The notes: generated by a model from the sequence alone, not told the origin. Positions 34,321 to 43,848 are shown, counted from the stretch's first letter. The stretch is 64,000 nucleotides of DNA from CAZQHK01 sp964593455 (GCA_964593455.1 CAZQHK010000014.1:1-64000); one strand, 5' to 3'. Numbers and translations are program-made.

Positions 34321-35340
34321 ATGAAGAAGTTTTCCCGTTTGGTGGCAGCTGTGGTGGCGCTGGTTTTTGTCGCGTCTGCTCTGAGTTTTGCCGCCGGTGA
34401 AGAAGAGATTCTGTCGATTCAATTTTACCTGGATCGGCATTTCAAAGAATATGAGGCTGCGGTTCAGGGTGAGGACCAGATGCGAACGCCCGGTCAAACG
34501 ACCGCTTTGGGTGATATCGAGAAGGCTTTGGAGACAGCTGACGATTACGTTGATCTTGATGTAGCCCTGACCATTCTCGATACTTATTCCGAAACCCAGG
34601 CCGATTCCCCTTACAAAGAAGCCCTGGCGCCGGTATACCGGCTCTTTACTGAACGTTTGAACGTGGCTATCGTTCGCGGACGCAAGGAACTGGAAGCAAA
34701 GCGAGAAGATTTATTAGGCACGCTCCAAACCATTGGATTCGGCCGGACCCGTGCTCCTTTTGAGTTTCTCCGGGGTATGTTTTCCGGTGACGGCGAACAG
34801 GCGTTGTTGGTGGAACTGGCCGACAATAGGTCAGGTCGCCGCGTGGCCTGGTTGGAAGAGGTGATCAAACATCATGGAGGCCGCCTCATAGACCACTGCC
34901 CGGTTAAGCATGATAAAGACAAATACAAGACCCACAACATTCTCCTGGTGGGGAGCGGTGAATGCCTGGGGAAATTGTATTCCCATTACGGGGGAATCAT
35001 TCCTGCTGAATCATTTCGAGTCAGGATCAAACTCAAATCAGGTGGATTTCTGTCTAAGAAAAAATCCGATCTCATTGTAGAGCCTCCCAACGAATTTGAT
35101 GCCGTTACATCCCTGAGTTGGATAAAGGGCAATGTCATCGAGCAAGGGTGGGACTACATTCATCAAAACTACCGTGAAGAGCTCGAAAAGCACGCTAAAA
35201 CAAAGGAGATGGACGGGAAAGAATACTTCGTCGTAAAAGGTGCTGAACTGGAGTATGAAATATTCTATCCCCATTCCCGGGAGATCGTGGTGCAAAAAGC
35301 CGAGAAAAGTTTCGGCGATCTCTACTACGAAATGAGATAG
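34321..35340 (+). CDS. Secreted hypothetical protein
   Basis: 339 residues with a clear signal peptide (about 1-24, ending LSFAAG). The mature part has an acidic, helical first half (34-130) and an alpha/beta second half with HHGGRLIDHCPVKHDKDKYK and ILLVGSGECLGKLYSHYGG near 190-230. I do not recognise the family. It is 3-12 bases from the next gene, which is also secreted and coiled-coil, so the two probably form one complex or pathway. Confidence 0.65.
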   Translation: MKKFSRLVAAVVALVFVASALSFAAGEEEILSIQFYLDRHFKEYEAAVQGEDQMRTPGQTTALGDIEKALETADDYVDLDVALTILDTYSETQADSPYKEALAPVYRLFTERLNVAIVRGRKELEAKREDLLGTLQTIGFGRTRAPFEFLRGMFSGDGEQALLVELADNRSGRRVAWLEEVIKHHGGRLIDHCPVKHDKDKYKTHNILLVGSGECLGKLYSHYGGIIPAESFRVRIKLKSGGFLSKKKSDLIVEPPNEFDAVTSLSWIKGNVIEQGWDYIHQNYREELEKHAKTKEMDGKEYFVVKGAELEYEIFYPHSREIVVQKAEKSFGDLYYEMR

Positions 35341-35352
35341 GAGGTGGCGACC

Positions 35353-36708
35353 ATGAGAAACATGAGATCTATTTTGACCTCGATACTGATCATCAGCATG
35401 CTGGTATTGTTTACCGGACCCGCCACCGCGGCTACGCAAGGAGAGTTGACCGATCTGCTGAAACAACTGGAGATCAAAGAGAAAGAACTCTACTCTCCCG
35501 AATTCGCTTATGACGGACTCCTGCAGCAACTCTGGAGATTCGACGGTTTCGGTGGATGGTTCCGGAAAAACCTGTTTGCCCGCAGCGCCTATAAGCGTCT
35601 TAACGATGACCTGGACCAGAAAAAGGGAACCGTCGACCGGATCACGCGGGAACTGTCTGATCTCAGACGCAAAATCCAGGGCAAGATTTACGATATTGCG
35701 TTTTCGTTTGAAGAATCCGGTCAGTACGGGGAAGCCATCAAGTGGTACCTCAAACTCGAATCCATTACCGACAAGATCAAGTTTAGAATCGCTACGTGTT
35801 ACAAGGAAGATGGCCAATACGCGCAAGCCATTCAGTGGTTTTTCGATGTAGATTACAAGGATGATCACGTTAAATACGGGATAGCGGAATCCTATGAACT
35901 GTGGGGGAAACACAAGGACTCCACGGCCTGGTATTTCAAGGTATGCAATTCTTTCAAGGATTCGGATATCGAACGAAAAGCCCTGGGTAAGTTGGAAACC
36001 GTCGATTATCCGGAAAAAATGCAGGACTATCCGGATTTCTACCGTCGGGTTTCTGATATCTATATTGCCAAGGTTTTCCTGTTCCATAGCTCCGATCACC
36101 AGGTAAGCCGGGAGGCCTATCAACAGGCGTCGCTCAATTATGCCCGTCACCTGGACACCGACTCCGAGAAAGAAGCCAGCCGGAACATTGTCGGCCGGTA
36201 TCGGCAGTTTTATCGCAAAGCGCAAATAGTCCTCGAGGAACAGGAAGAACGCGCTGAACAGCATTACGAGGAAAAACTGTGGAAGGCCAGGAGAAGGTAT
36301 GAGCGGGCTAAGGATGAATACGAAGTTGAGCTCAAAGAGGCTAAAAACGAGTACTCACGGAAGCTGAACGAGCTTTTCTACAAATACCGGGACTTTGACG
36401 ACAAGTACGAGCGGTACAAAAGTGAAGGCCGTTCCCAGGAAGAGATCGATTCGGCGAAACGGTGGCGCGACTACTATCAGCGGGAACACGCCAACCTGAA
36501 TTCGTACCATGCCTGTGAAAAATTCATCGAAGATTACGTGGAAGAAGAGAAAGAACGGATGGAGCGGGCCGAAGATAAGTACCGGGAGATTACGTACCGT
36601 CGCGAAGAAATCATCCGTGACTACCTGGAACCGTACACCAAAAAACTGGAGGAAGCCCGCAAGACCTTCGACGTCATCCGGGACCTGCACGACGAAGTAT
36701 ATGGATAA
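35353..36708 (+). CDS. Secreted TPR/coiled-coil protein
   Basis: About 451 residues: a signal peptide (about 1-27, ending GPATAA), TPR-like repeats (about 105-215; EESGQYGEAIKWYLKLE, KEDGQYAQAIQWFFDVD, ELWGKHKDSTAWYFKV) and a long charged coiled coil (about 295-440) rich in Glu, Lys, Arg and Tyr. ATG 35353 is set by GAGGTG seven bases upstream. Likely a surface or periplasmic scaffold. Its stop codon coincides with the start of a palindromic repeat. Confidence 0.7.
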   Translation: MRNMRSILTSILIISMLVLFTGPATAATQGELTDLLKQLEIKEKELYSPEFAYDGLLQQLWRFDGFGGWFRKNLFARSAYKRLNDDLDQKKGTVDRITRELSDLRRKIQGKIYDIAFSFEESGQYGEAIKWYLKLESITDKIKFRIATCYKEDGQYAQAIQWFFDVDYKDDHVKYGIAESYELWGKHKDSTAWYFKVCNSFKDSDIERKALGKLETVDYPEKMQDYPDFYRRVSDIYIAKVFLFHSSDHQVSREAYQQASLNYARHLDTDSEKEASRNIVGRYRQFYRKAQIVLEEQEERAEQHYEEKLWKARRRYERAKDEYEVELKEAKNEYSRKLNELFYKYRDFDDKYERYKSEGRSQEEIDSAKRWRDYYQREHANLNSYHACEKFIEDYVEEEKERMERAEDKYREITYRREEIIRDYLEPYTKKLEEARKTFDVIRDLHDEVYG

Positions 36709-36800
36709 CTTCGCAACGGGTACCTTTGAGTCTGGGTTGGCCAGGAAAATATCAACATAACCCGGCCTTCTCAAGACAGGCTCATAGGAACCTCTTTCTA
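36705..36800. repeat. Palindromic intergenic repeat, short copy
   Basis: Second copy of the element at 33772: the same ATAACTTCGCAACGGG start, overlapping the stop codon, then CCTTTGAGTCT, ATCAACATAACC and CTCATAGGAA, but without the long middle. It lies between two converging genes. Confidence 0.65.
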
Positions 36801-36833
36801 TGCTTCTTGCTTATCATCTCAATTTCCTAATCT

Positions 36834-37967
36834 CTATTCCTGGCTCAGGAGGATCTTTGTGTAGAGCTCAACGCCTCGGTTCAAATCTTCTGTGGTGATG
36901 TACTCGTTTGGCTGGTGGCAGACGTCTATGCTGCCGGGTCCGATGATGGCGCAGGGCAGGTCGGCCAGCCCGGTGAAGACCGAGGCATCGGTGGTGTAGG
37001 GCAGGGTACCCGGTTCTTTGTCCAACAGCTTTTCAAGTTCGCCCATCATACCTTTGCCCGCCGGCATGAAGAACGGCGGCGACTCCAGTATCGGTGTGTA
37101 GGAGCATTTGAATCCTTCTTTCTCCAGGGATTGGAACAGTCCCTGAAGTTCTGCCGTGAACCGATCCGCATCACAGTATCCGAAATACCGGAAATCACCC
37201 TCAAGGTCCGCTTTGTCAGGCACCCGGTTAAGGATGTCACCGGCTTGAAATATCCCGACATTGGCGGTACATCCGTATTCGAAAGGCGAGAGCGTTTTTT
37301 TCATCAAGGTTTTGTTTATTTCGGCAATTTTCAGACTGACGCGTGAAGCGGCGTAAATGACGTTCAGTCCTTCGTGGGGTCGGCTGGAGTGAGCGCTCTT
37401 ACCGGTGATTACGATGTGGAACCCGTGATAGCCCTTGTGGGCGTTGCTCAGAGAGAAAGAGGTGGGCTCTCCGATGATCAGCTTCATGTTTTTCAGCTCA
37501 TTACGGGCAGCGGCAGTATTGATGAGTTCGCGAGCGCCCACCAGTCCATTCTCTTCGGTGTGTGTCAGTACCAGGGCCGCCGGTAGGCCGGGTGATGCGG
37601 TCGCCGCCTGTTCGAGAGCTTTCATCATGCAGGCCACCGGGCCCTTCATGTCTCCGGCGCCCAGACCGTAGAGTTTTTCATCCATTTCTGTCAACTGCCA
37701 CGGGTCGGTGTCCCACAGGACTGTATCGGCGGGGACCGTGTCTACATGGCCGCATAGCGCGAAATACCTTTGCTCCGTTTTATCGCAGGTACGGGCAGCC
37801 TTGTTTTTGGCGATGAGATTCTGATGGGTTGTTCCCCCGGTTATCAAGACCGTAAATCCCAGTGGTGAAAGAAGGGGCTCCACGCAGCGCAAGAGATCGG
37901 TTGTCGGTTGAGGAGTAACGGTTGAAAACGATACCAGGGTTCTTAAAAGCTCAATGACGTTTTCCAA
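36834..37967 (-). CDS. M20-family deacylase, ArgE/DapE type
   Basis: 377 residues, zinc-dependent amidohydrolase. Metal and catalytic motifs: ALCGHVDTVPAD (about 72-83), GLGAGDMKGPV (about 106) with the bridging Asp, and LTHTEENGLVG (about 140) with the general-base Glu; the lid domain has KGYHGFHIVITGKSAHSSRPH. argF lies 3.3 kb away, so deacetylation of N-acetylornithine is reasonable. Succinyl-diaminopimelate or another acyl-amino acid cannot be excluded. Confidence 0.85.
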   Translation of the reverse strand: MENVIELLRTLVSFSTVTPQPTTDLLRCVEPLLSPLGFTVLITGGTTHQNLIAKNKAARTCDKTEQRYFALCGHVDTVPADTVLWDTDPWQLTEMDEKLYGLGAGDMKGPVACMMKALEQAATASPGLPAALVLTHTEENGLVGARELINTAAARNELKNMKLIIGEPTSFSLSNAHKGYHGFHIVITGKSAHSSRPHEGLNVIYAASRVSLKIAEINKTLMKKTLSPFEYGCTANVGIFQAGDILNRVPDKADLEGDFRYFGYCDADRFTAELQGLFQSLEKEGFKCSYTPILESPPFFMPAGKGMMGELEKLLDKEPGTLPYTTDASVFTGLADLPCAIIGPGSIDVCHQPNEYITTEDLNRGVELYTKILLSQE

Positions 37968-38011
37968 AGAGCAGCCACTCCGTTCTCCCGGATCATACCG
38001 TCCGGAACTGC

Positions 38012-39853
38012 TCAGACGTACTCGTCGAGCAGGGCGCCGAACTGTTGGGTTGACACCGGTTTCACCTTGAGTTGTTCCGCCTCTTGTATCAGTTCGCGGT
38101 CATTGGTTACCAGCAAGACCGGTATGTCGGGCGACGATTGGCGGAGGTACTCGATGTACTCAACAATAGCTTTATCGGCACGGTTTTTCCCCGTACCGCC
38201 CGAATAGATAATTTTAACATTGAGCCCGAACATATGGTCTGACCGTTCGGGGCCGTCAAAATAGATCCGGGCTTCACACTGTTTTGCCGGTTTGAAGATA
38301 GCCGCCACGGAGGCTGCCAATCGGTTCCGGCCTTCCGCTTGCCTGGAGGATTCCGTGTTAGGGCTGATTCCGAACAGATCCGATAGCGAGTATAAAACAT
38401 TATGGCCGTCAAGGATCAGAAGATATGGGCTGTTTGTGCTTATATCCCGACAAAGTCTCCAGACCGGATCTTCAAAAGCCGGTCGGTCCGTTTCTTGCTG
38501 GGCATAGGTATCGTAGAGCCTGGCCATGGTGGTGTGATATTGGGAGTAAAGTGATCTGAGTTCGGCCGGAGTAAGTACGTCCATGGCATCGAGCATGTGC
38601 AGGAGATACCTGATTTTTTTAAGGTCCGGTCCGGATGATGTCGTGTTGATACGAGTCAACAAGGTCGAAACGATAGCTGATACAGGTTTATCTTCACAAC
38701 CCAGTGTTTGTTCGATAGAATTAATCTCGTTCCGGAGTTTATCTTCACAGCCAGCCAGTTCCGGAAGAGGATTAAGCGTCTCGGTGGCTGCTTGCTGGAT
38801 CCGTTTATACGCCTGCCGCAGCCGCCCGAGCCGGTCATTGAGGAGGCGCCTGTTGCCGCTGTGCCGATCTACGGTTTCCTGTTTATCCAGGACGGTTTCC
38901 ACCCATTCAAGAAGATCGTTCGGCTGCTGATTTTCCCGGAGATACGCTGCTGCCTGGTCGCGGCGAAGCGGTTCGTTGAGCCAGCGGCGCGTGATCGACT
39001 GCATCTCTGTGGTGATACGGTCTCTGATCGTGCTCTCCAGCTTATCCTGTAAAGTCTGTTTCTCCGCTGAACGTTCGTTAAGAGCTAGTTCCGTTTCTTC
39101 CCGGCGTTTAAATTCCTGATTCACTGAACGCTTCAAGGTCTCGTTTTCAACCTGGAGCCGTTTCATTTCTCGAGACAACTCGTTGTACTGTGCGGTAGTA
39201 TGTTTGTCATATTTCCCCTGTGATTTTTCAAGCTTCTTAATCCGCTTTCGCATTTCTTTCACCAGGCTGGCCGATTCTGCCTCTTTCTGCTTCCAGCGGT
39301 GAGCTTCCTCTTCTAATTCTTCTATTTTCTGTGTGGCTTCTCCCAGTGCTGATTCGGGAACTCTGCTCGTCAGAAGCTCGATAAACGGGCCGAGCAGGAC
39401 GCGTATGTCTACACCTTTAACCGGAATGTTTGAACGAGAACCTCCATCGTCTTTCATGAGAAAGTCGGCGGCGAGTTTCCTTACCGGTTCCCGGGAGTCG
39501 AGAAGCAATCCGGTTATAAACTCCGGGCGGCCATAGAGTGTCAGCAGTTCTTCAAAATATCTCCTCAGTACTGTTTCAGAAAGAACGGCGATAAACCTGT
39601 TGTTGAATCCCTCATTGACCAGGAATTCTTTCAGATTGTCGTTCAATTCACCTGCTGCGGGGAACCGGTTGAGCAGGTATTTGCGGATATGAGGCGCGGA
39701 AGATTTCTTTAATTGAAATCCTCTAACTGCCTCCGGGTGGCTGCGGGCATACGATATCAGTGACTCGGGAGAAGCTTCGTTGATGAGCCTCTTCAGCTCC
39801 AGTAGTAAATCGTCCGGCAGGTCGCATCCATCGATGCTTGGCATATCCGTCAT
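38012..39853 (-). CDS. Coiled-coil protein with C-terminal NYN RNase domain
   Basis: 613 residues. Residues 1-160 are helical, about 170-290 form a coiled coil (WKQKEAESASLVKEMRKRIK), and 300-450 are helical linkers. The last 150 residues are a NYN/YacP-like PIN-fold nuclease: YLLILDGHNVLYSL, EARIYFDGPE, SGGTGKNRADKAIVEYIEY and VLLVTNDRELIQEA hold the acidic active-site residues. Short YacP proteins are about 170 residues, so the long N-terminal part is unusual. RNA cleavage or quality control is likely; partner unknown. Confidence 0.8.
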   Translation of the reverse strand: MTDMPSIDGCDLPDDLLLELKRLINEASPESLISYARSHPEAVRGFQLKKSSAPHIRKYLLNRFPAAGELNDNLKEFLVNEGFNNRFIAVLSETVLRRYFEELLTLYGRPEFITGLLLDSREPVRKLAADFLMKDDGGSRSNIPVKGVDIRVLLGPFIELLTSRVPESALGEATQKIEELEEEAHRWKQKEAESASLVKEMRKRIKKLEKSQGKYDKHTTAQYNELSREMKRLQVENETLKRSVNQEFKRREETELALNERSAEKQTLQDKLESTIRDRITTEMQSITRRWLNEPLRRDQAAAYLRENQQPNDLLEWVETVLDKQETVDRHSGNRRLLNDRLGRLRQAYKRIQQAATETLNPLPELAGCEDKLRNEINSIEQTLGCEDKPVSAIVSTLLTRINTTSSGPDLKKIRYLLHMLDAMDVLTPAELRSLYSQYHTTMARLYDTYAQQETDRPAFEDPVWRLCRDISTNSPYLLILDGHNVLYSLSDLFGISPNTESSRQAEGRNRLAASVAAIFKPAKQCEARIYFDGPERSDHMFGLNVKIIYSGGTGKNRADKAIVEYIEYLRQSSPDIPVLLVTNDRELIQEAEQLKVKPVSTQQFGALLDEYV

Positions 39854-39917
39854 CTACTTTCCGTCTGGACGTATTGTATCAGCAGGATTTCTGAAGGACA
39901 AGAAAAACTGCCTTACG

Positions 39918-39947
39918 TTGCCCATTGCTAGATGAATATGGTAGTAT
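39918..39947 (+). promoter_or_regulatory. Possible promoter for the P-loop/argF genes
   Basis: TTGCCC (39918-39923), 18 bases, TAGTAT (39942-39947), about 28 bases before ATG 39975. Confidence 0.4.
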
Positions 39948-39974
39948 TTTTTTATTCGAAAAACAGGTGGGTGA

Positions 39975-41291
39975 ATGATAATGGAAGGCCGAAAAGTTAT
40001 TATCATGGGTGCGGCTGGACGTGATTTCCATGATTTCAATGCGTATTTCAAAGACAACGAAGCCTATGAGGTCGTAGCTTTCACCGCTACCCAGATTCCG
40101 GATATCGAGAAACGATGGTACCCGGCTGAATTGTCAGGATCATTGTATCCACGTGGTATACCGATTCACAGTGAAGGGAAACTGCTCGAACTAATCAAAG
40201 AACACGGGGTTCACGAGGTAATCTTCTCCTATAGCGATATCTCACATGAACGTCTCATGAACAAGGCTTCGGCGGTGTTGGCCGCCGGTTCCAGTTTCCG
40301 GTTACTCAGTCCCAAAAATACCTTTCTCCGTTCGCGGCTGCCGGTGGTGGCTATCTGTGCAGTGCGCACGGGATGCGGTAAAAGTCAGACCACCCGGTAC
40401 GTGGTTGATCTCCTCAAAGCCAAGGACCTCGTGGTGGCGGTTGTCAGACATCCCATGCCTTACGGAGACTTGATTAAGCAGCGGATACAGAAGTTCGCCA
40501 CGCTGGACGACCTTGACCGCTATGAGTGCACTATCGAGGAGCGGGAAGAGTATGAGCCTCATATCGAACGCGGTTCGGTGGTTTACGCCGGCGTCGATTA
40601 CGGGGAAATACTGGAACAGGCAGAGCTTGATTCCGAGGTTATTGTTTGGGATGGCGGCAACAACGATCTTCCTTTTTTCAAACCCAATGTCCACATCGTC
40701 GTGGCCGATCCGCTCCGGGCCGGACACGAGCTCAAATATCATCCCGGTGAAACAAATCTGCGGATGGCCAACTGCGTCATTATCAACAAGATTGATTCCT
40801 CTACCAGGTATCACATCGACCTGGTTAAAAGGAATGTAGAAAAAGTCAATCCGGGATGTCTCGTGCTCGAGGCAAGTTCTCCGCTGATAGTTGACGACCC
40901 CAAGATGATCCAGGGTAAACGTGTCCTGGTTATTGAAGATGGACCTACCCTCACCCATGGCGAGATGAAGATTGGGGCCGGGTACCTGGCAGCTTCAAAG
41001 TGCGGTGCTTCAGAAATCGTGTGTCCGAAACCGTATGCTGTTAACAGTCTTGCCGACACGTACAAGAAATATTCTCATCTGGGCAACATTTTGCCGGCTA
41101 TGGGATACGGCGATGAACAGATCGCCGATCTTGAGGATACCATCAACCAGGTCCCATGTGATGTGGTGGTGGTCGGTACCCCTATCGACCTCAGGAGAAT
41201 TATCACTATCAATAAACCAGCGGTTCGAGTCACCTATGAGATCGAGCTAAGCGAAAAAGAAAAATTCGAAGCACTTTTTGACCGGTTTTGA
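39975..41291 (+). CDS. P-loop protein related to cyclic 2,3-diphosphoglycerate synthetase
   Basis: 438 residues. An N-terminal Rossmann-like domain (KVIIMGAAGRDFHDFN, 7-22) is followed by a P-loop NTPase domain with AVRTGCGKSQTTR (about 133-145), VIVWDGGNNDLPF and NCVIINKID (an NKxD-like base motif near 272). Relatives are annotated as GTPases or cyclic 2,3-DPG synthetase. argF starts 9 bases later, so a role tied to arginine or carbamoyl metabolism is possible. Reaction not established here. Confidence 0.75.
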   Translation: MIMEGRKVIIMGAAGRDFHDFNAYFKDNEAYEVVAFTATQIPDIEKRWYPAELSGSLYPRGIPIHSEGKLLELIKEHGVHEVIFSYSDISHERLMNKASAVLAAGSSFRLLSPKNTFLRSRLPVVAICAVRTGCGKSQTTRYVVDLLKAKDLVVAVVRHPMPYGDLIKQRIQKFATLDDLDRYECTIEEREEYEPHIERGSVVYAGVDYGEILEQAELDSEVIVWDGGNNDLPFFKPNVHIVVADPLRAGHELKYHPGETNLRMANCVIINKIDSSTRYHIDLVKRNVEKVNPGCLVLEASSPLIVDDPKMIQGKRVLVIEDGPTLTHGEMKIGAGYLAASKCGASEIVCPKPYAVNSLADTYKKYSHLGNILPAMGYGDEQIADLEDTINQVPCDVVVVGTPIDLRRIITINKPAVRVTYEIELSEKEKFEALFDRF

Positions 41292-41300
41292 GGAATTGTC

Positions 41301-42254
41301 ATGGAAAAGAATTTTAAAGGCCGGCACCTGGCGCTGGTATCCGATTTTTCCCGGGAAGAGATCGAGTTTCTCTTCAAATATGCTGATAATCTCAAACATC
41401 GCCAGAAGATGGGTGCCCTCCATGACAATATTCTCCGCGGCCGAACCCTGGCCATGATTTTTGAAAAATCTTCCACCAGAACCCGGGTATCTTTCGAGGT
41501 AGGCATGATCCAGTTGGGAGGCGCCAGCCTGTATCTTTCCAGTTCCGATCTTCAGTTGGGACGGGGAGAAACGGTGGCTGACACTGCCCGTGTTCTGTCC
41601 CGGTATGTCGATGGAATAATGGCTAGAGTGTACTCTCACTCCACCATCGAAGAATTGACTGAGAACAGTACTGTTCCCGTTATCAACGGCCTTTCCGATA
41701 AAGCGCACCCCTGCCAGGCTCTAGCTGATATGTTAACCATCAGAGAAAAACTGAAGTCTCTTAAAGGGGTTCGAATGGCGTATGTTGGAGACGGTAATAA
41801 TGTGGCCAACTCTCTGGTGAGCGCCGCGTCAATTCTCGGTGTTCATCTGACATTGGCGGTGCCCGAGGGATTTGAACCGGATAGCGGGTTTCTCGATGCC
41901 GCCGCTCACCGTGCCAGAGAATCAGGCGCGCGGATCTATCTGACGCACGATCCGGTAGAAGCTGTCACCGGGGTGAATGTCATTTACACTGATGTCTGGA
42001 CCAGTATGGGGCAGGAGGAAGAAGCTGATGACCGTCGGAGTAAATTCGCAGCGTACCGCGTTGATATCGGCCTTTTAAAGGTAGCTGCTCCTGAGGTGAT
42101 GATCATGCACTGTCTCCCAGCCCACCGGGGAGAAGAGATTACCGATGAGGTTATTGACGGACCAAACTCGGCGGTGTGGGACCAAGCTGAAAACAGGCTG
42201 CATATACAGAAGGCCATACTGTCTTTGGTTATGTCGGCGGGACATACTATCTAG
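41301..42254 (+). CDS. argF: Ornithine carbamoyltransferase
   Basis: 317 residues; makes citrulline from ornithine and carbamoyl phosphate. The carbamoyl-phosphate site SSTRTRVSFEVGM (about 54-66), DKAHPCQALADMLTI (about 133) and the ornithine loop HCLPAHRGEEI (about 270) are all intact. No other arginine gene is adjacent except the P-loop gene upstream and the M20 gene at 36.8 kb. A tRNA-Arg follows on the other strand. Confidence 0.96.
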   Translation: MEKNFKGRHLALVSDFSREEIEFLFKYADNLKHRQKMGALHDNILRGRTLAMIFEKSSTRTRVSFEVGMIQLGGASLYLSSSDLQLGRGETVADTARVLSRYVDGIMARVYSHSTIEELTENSTVPVINGLSDKAHPCQALADMLTIREKLKSLKGVRMAYVGDGNNVANSLVSAASILGVHLTLAVPEGFEPDSGFLDAAAHRARESGARIYLTHDPVEAVTGVNVIYTDVWTSMGQEEEADDRRSKFAAYRVDIGLLKVAAPEVMIMHCLPAHRGEEITDEVIDGPNSAVWDQAENRLHIQKAILSLVMSAGHTI

Positions 42255-42264
42255 GTAGTAACAG

Positions 42265-42338
<74 letters not shown>

Positions 42339-42431
42339 TTCTCGAGCGGAAGTATAGCACAGTTGAAAACTGATAATCAACCTGACTTTCGGGGTACACC
42401 GGTCGCTCGAAAATTGTGAAAAGGTAAACCA

Positions 42432-42755
42432 ATGGGGAAACAATGGAAGAAAAGTCTGGCAGCAAATCGGAGAATACCGCCGGACCGGCAGGCTCAAACC
42501 GCCCTGGCTGGTTCCATGGCCCGGTATAAGTTATTTCTGAGTTTAATCGGCGCCCTGGTATTTTTCATATCCGGGATTGTGATGGTTACTGTTGATCGTG
42601 AAACCGGCGGGCAACTTTTGTCAAGACTCCTTGTTTTTTTCGCGGTATTTCTGGGGGGCGGTGGATGTTTGATCTCGCTGATATTTTTAATGAGGGAATT
42701 CATCGGATTGGCGGGAGAGGATGAAAAGAACGGAAATACGGAGGACAGTAGGTGA
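42432..42755 (+). CDS. Small membrane protein, two helices
   Basis: 107 residues. A basic N-terminus is followed by two hydrophobic helices (about 32-52 and 65-88; FLSLIGALVFFISGIVMV and LLVFFAVFLGGGGCLISLIF) and an acidic tail. Its stop overlaps the GTG of murI by four bases, so they are co-translated. Family not recognised. Confidence 0.65.
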   Translation: MGKQWKKSLAANRRIPPDRQAQTALAGSMARYKLFLSLIGALVFFISGIVMVTVDRETGGQLLSRLLVFFAVFLGGGGCLISLIFLMREFIGLAGEDEKNGNTEDSR

Positions 42756-43603
42756 CTTCTTCGGACAACGCAATCGGGATATTCGATTCCGGTGTCGGTG
42801 GCTTGACCGTCTTGCGGGCTCTGACCAGAGAACTGCCCGGTGAAGATACCGTTTATTACGGTGATACCGCCCGTGTTCCTTACGGCCCGAAATCGGCCGA
42901 AACCATTACCAGGTTTTCTTTGGAAGTGCTTTCTTTCTTGTTGTCGTGCCGAGTGAAGATAGTCGTTATAGCCTGTAACAGCGCTACTTCGGTAGCCCTC
43001 TCCCGCCTCCGGGAAGTTTCCAGTGTCCCGGTTGTTGGGGTAGTGGAACCCGGCGTTCGGGCCGCCATCCGGTGTACAGGTAACCAAAAGGTTGGAGTTA
43101 TTGGCACGGAAGCGACGATATCGAGCGGTTCATACCGGCTTATGCTGAAGAAATTATCTCCCGAAATAAAGATTTTTGAACGTGCCTGTCCCTTGTTTGT
43201 TCCGCTGGTCGAAGAAGATAGCGGGTATTGGATTGACAGCCCGCTTACCAGGCAGATTGTCGGTTTCTATCTATCCGGGCTCAAGAGAAGCCGGATAGAT
43301 ACTCTCGTGCTCGGGTGTACGCATTATCCTCTTTTAAATCAGGTTTTCTCCGAGGTAGTCGGACCTGATGTCCACCTGGTTGATTCAGCAACCGAGGTGG
43401 CTAAGGAAGTACGCCTGGTGCTGGAGAAAACAGGACTTCTTCGTTCCGGACAACGGATTCCTGAACGGAAATACTACGTTAGTGACCAGATTGAAAAATT
43501 TTGCCGAAGCGGCGGGCGTTTCCTGGGACAACCGGTAAACCAGGTGGAATTAAAACGTGTCTGGGAAGAGTTCAAAGAAAACAAACGCTTTTTGCGCGAG
43601 TAA
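42752..43603 (+). CDS. murI: Glutamate racemase
   Basis: 283 residues; supplies D-glutamate for peptidoglycan. The two catalytic Cys lie in VIACNSATSVAL (about 75) and VLGCTHYPLL (about 190), with IGIFDSGVGGLTVL at the start and YYGDTARVPYG near 37. It starts with GTG overlapping the preceding gene. The last residues are normal for the family. Confidence 0.95.
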   Translation: MTSSDNAIGIFDSGVGGLTVLRALTRELPGEDTVYYGDTARVPYGPKSAETITRFSLEVLSFLLSCRVKIVVIACNSATSVALSRLREVSSVPVVGVVEPGVRAAIRCTGNQKVGVIGTEATISSGSYRLMLKKLSPEIKIFERACPLFVPLVEEDSGYWIDSPLTRQIVGFYLSGLKRSRIDTLVLGCTHYPLLNQVFSEVVGPDVHLVDSATEVAKEVRLVLEKTGLLRSGQRIPERKYYVSDQIEKFCRSGGRFLGQPVNQVELKRVWEEFKENKRFLRE

Positions 43604-43640
43604 TGAAGACGGTTGCACCTTGCTTTCTACCTCTTTCTTT

Positions 43641-43672
43641 CCACACCTCAAGCAAGGAGCATAGAAAGTAAG
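43641..43672 (-). repeat. tRNA-region short repeat, copy 1
   Basis: The reverse complement matches the unit at 44425-44454 with about five mismatches (core CTCCTTGCTTGAGG). It forms part of a CTTTC...GAAAG hairpin just after murI. Confidence 0.6.
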
Positions 43673-43772
43673 TCTTGAAATTGGGAGAAACATCTGTTAG
43701 ATTGTAGCCGAATAGTGTGCCGGTTCCCTTGGAAAATAGGAGTGCCGGTTAATGCTACGGTAGAGCCAACTC

Positions 43773-43848
43773 CGGGGTGTAGCGCAGTCTGGTTTAGCGC
43801 ACCTGCTTTGGGAGCAGGGGGTCGGAGGTTCAAATCCTCTCACCCCGA
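43773..43848 (+). tRNA. tRNA-Pro (anticodon TGG)
   Basis: 76-base cloverleaf: acceptor CGGGGTG with CACCCCG, anticodon loop TTTGGGA, T-arm GGTTCAAATCC. First of the plus-strand tRNA cluster. No encoded CCA. Confidence 0.96.

Noticed and set aside
35038..36264. A 408-codon minus-strand frame
   Set aside because: Antisense to the secreted TPR/coiled-coil gene; no ribosome site or recognisable motif.
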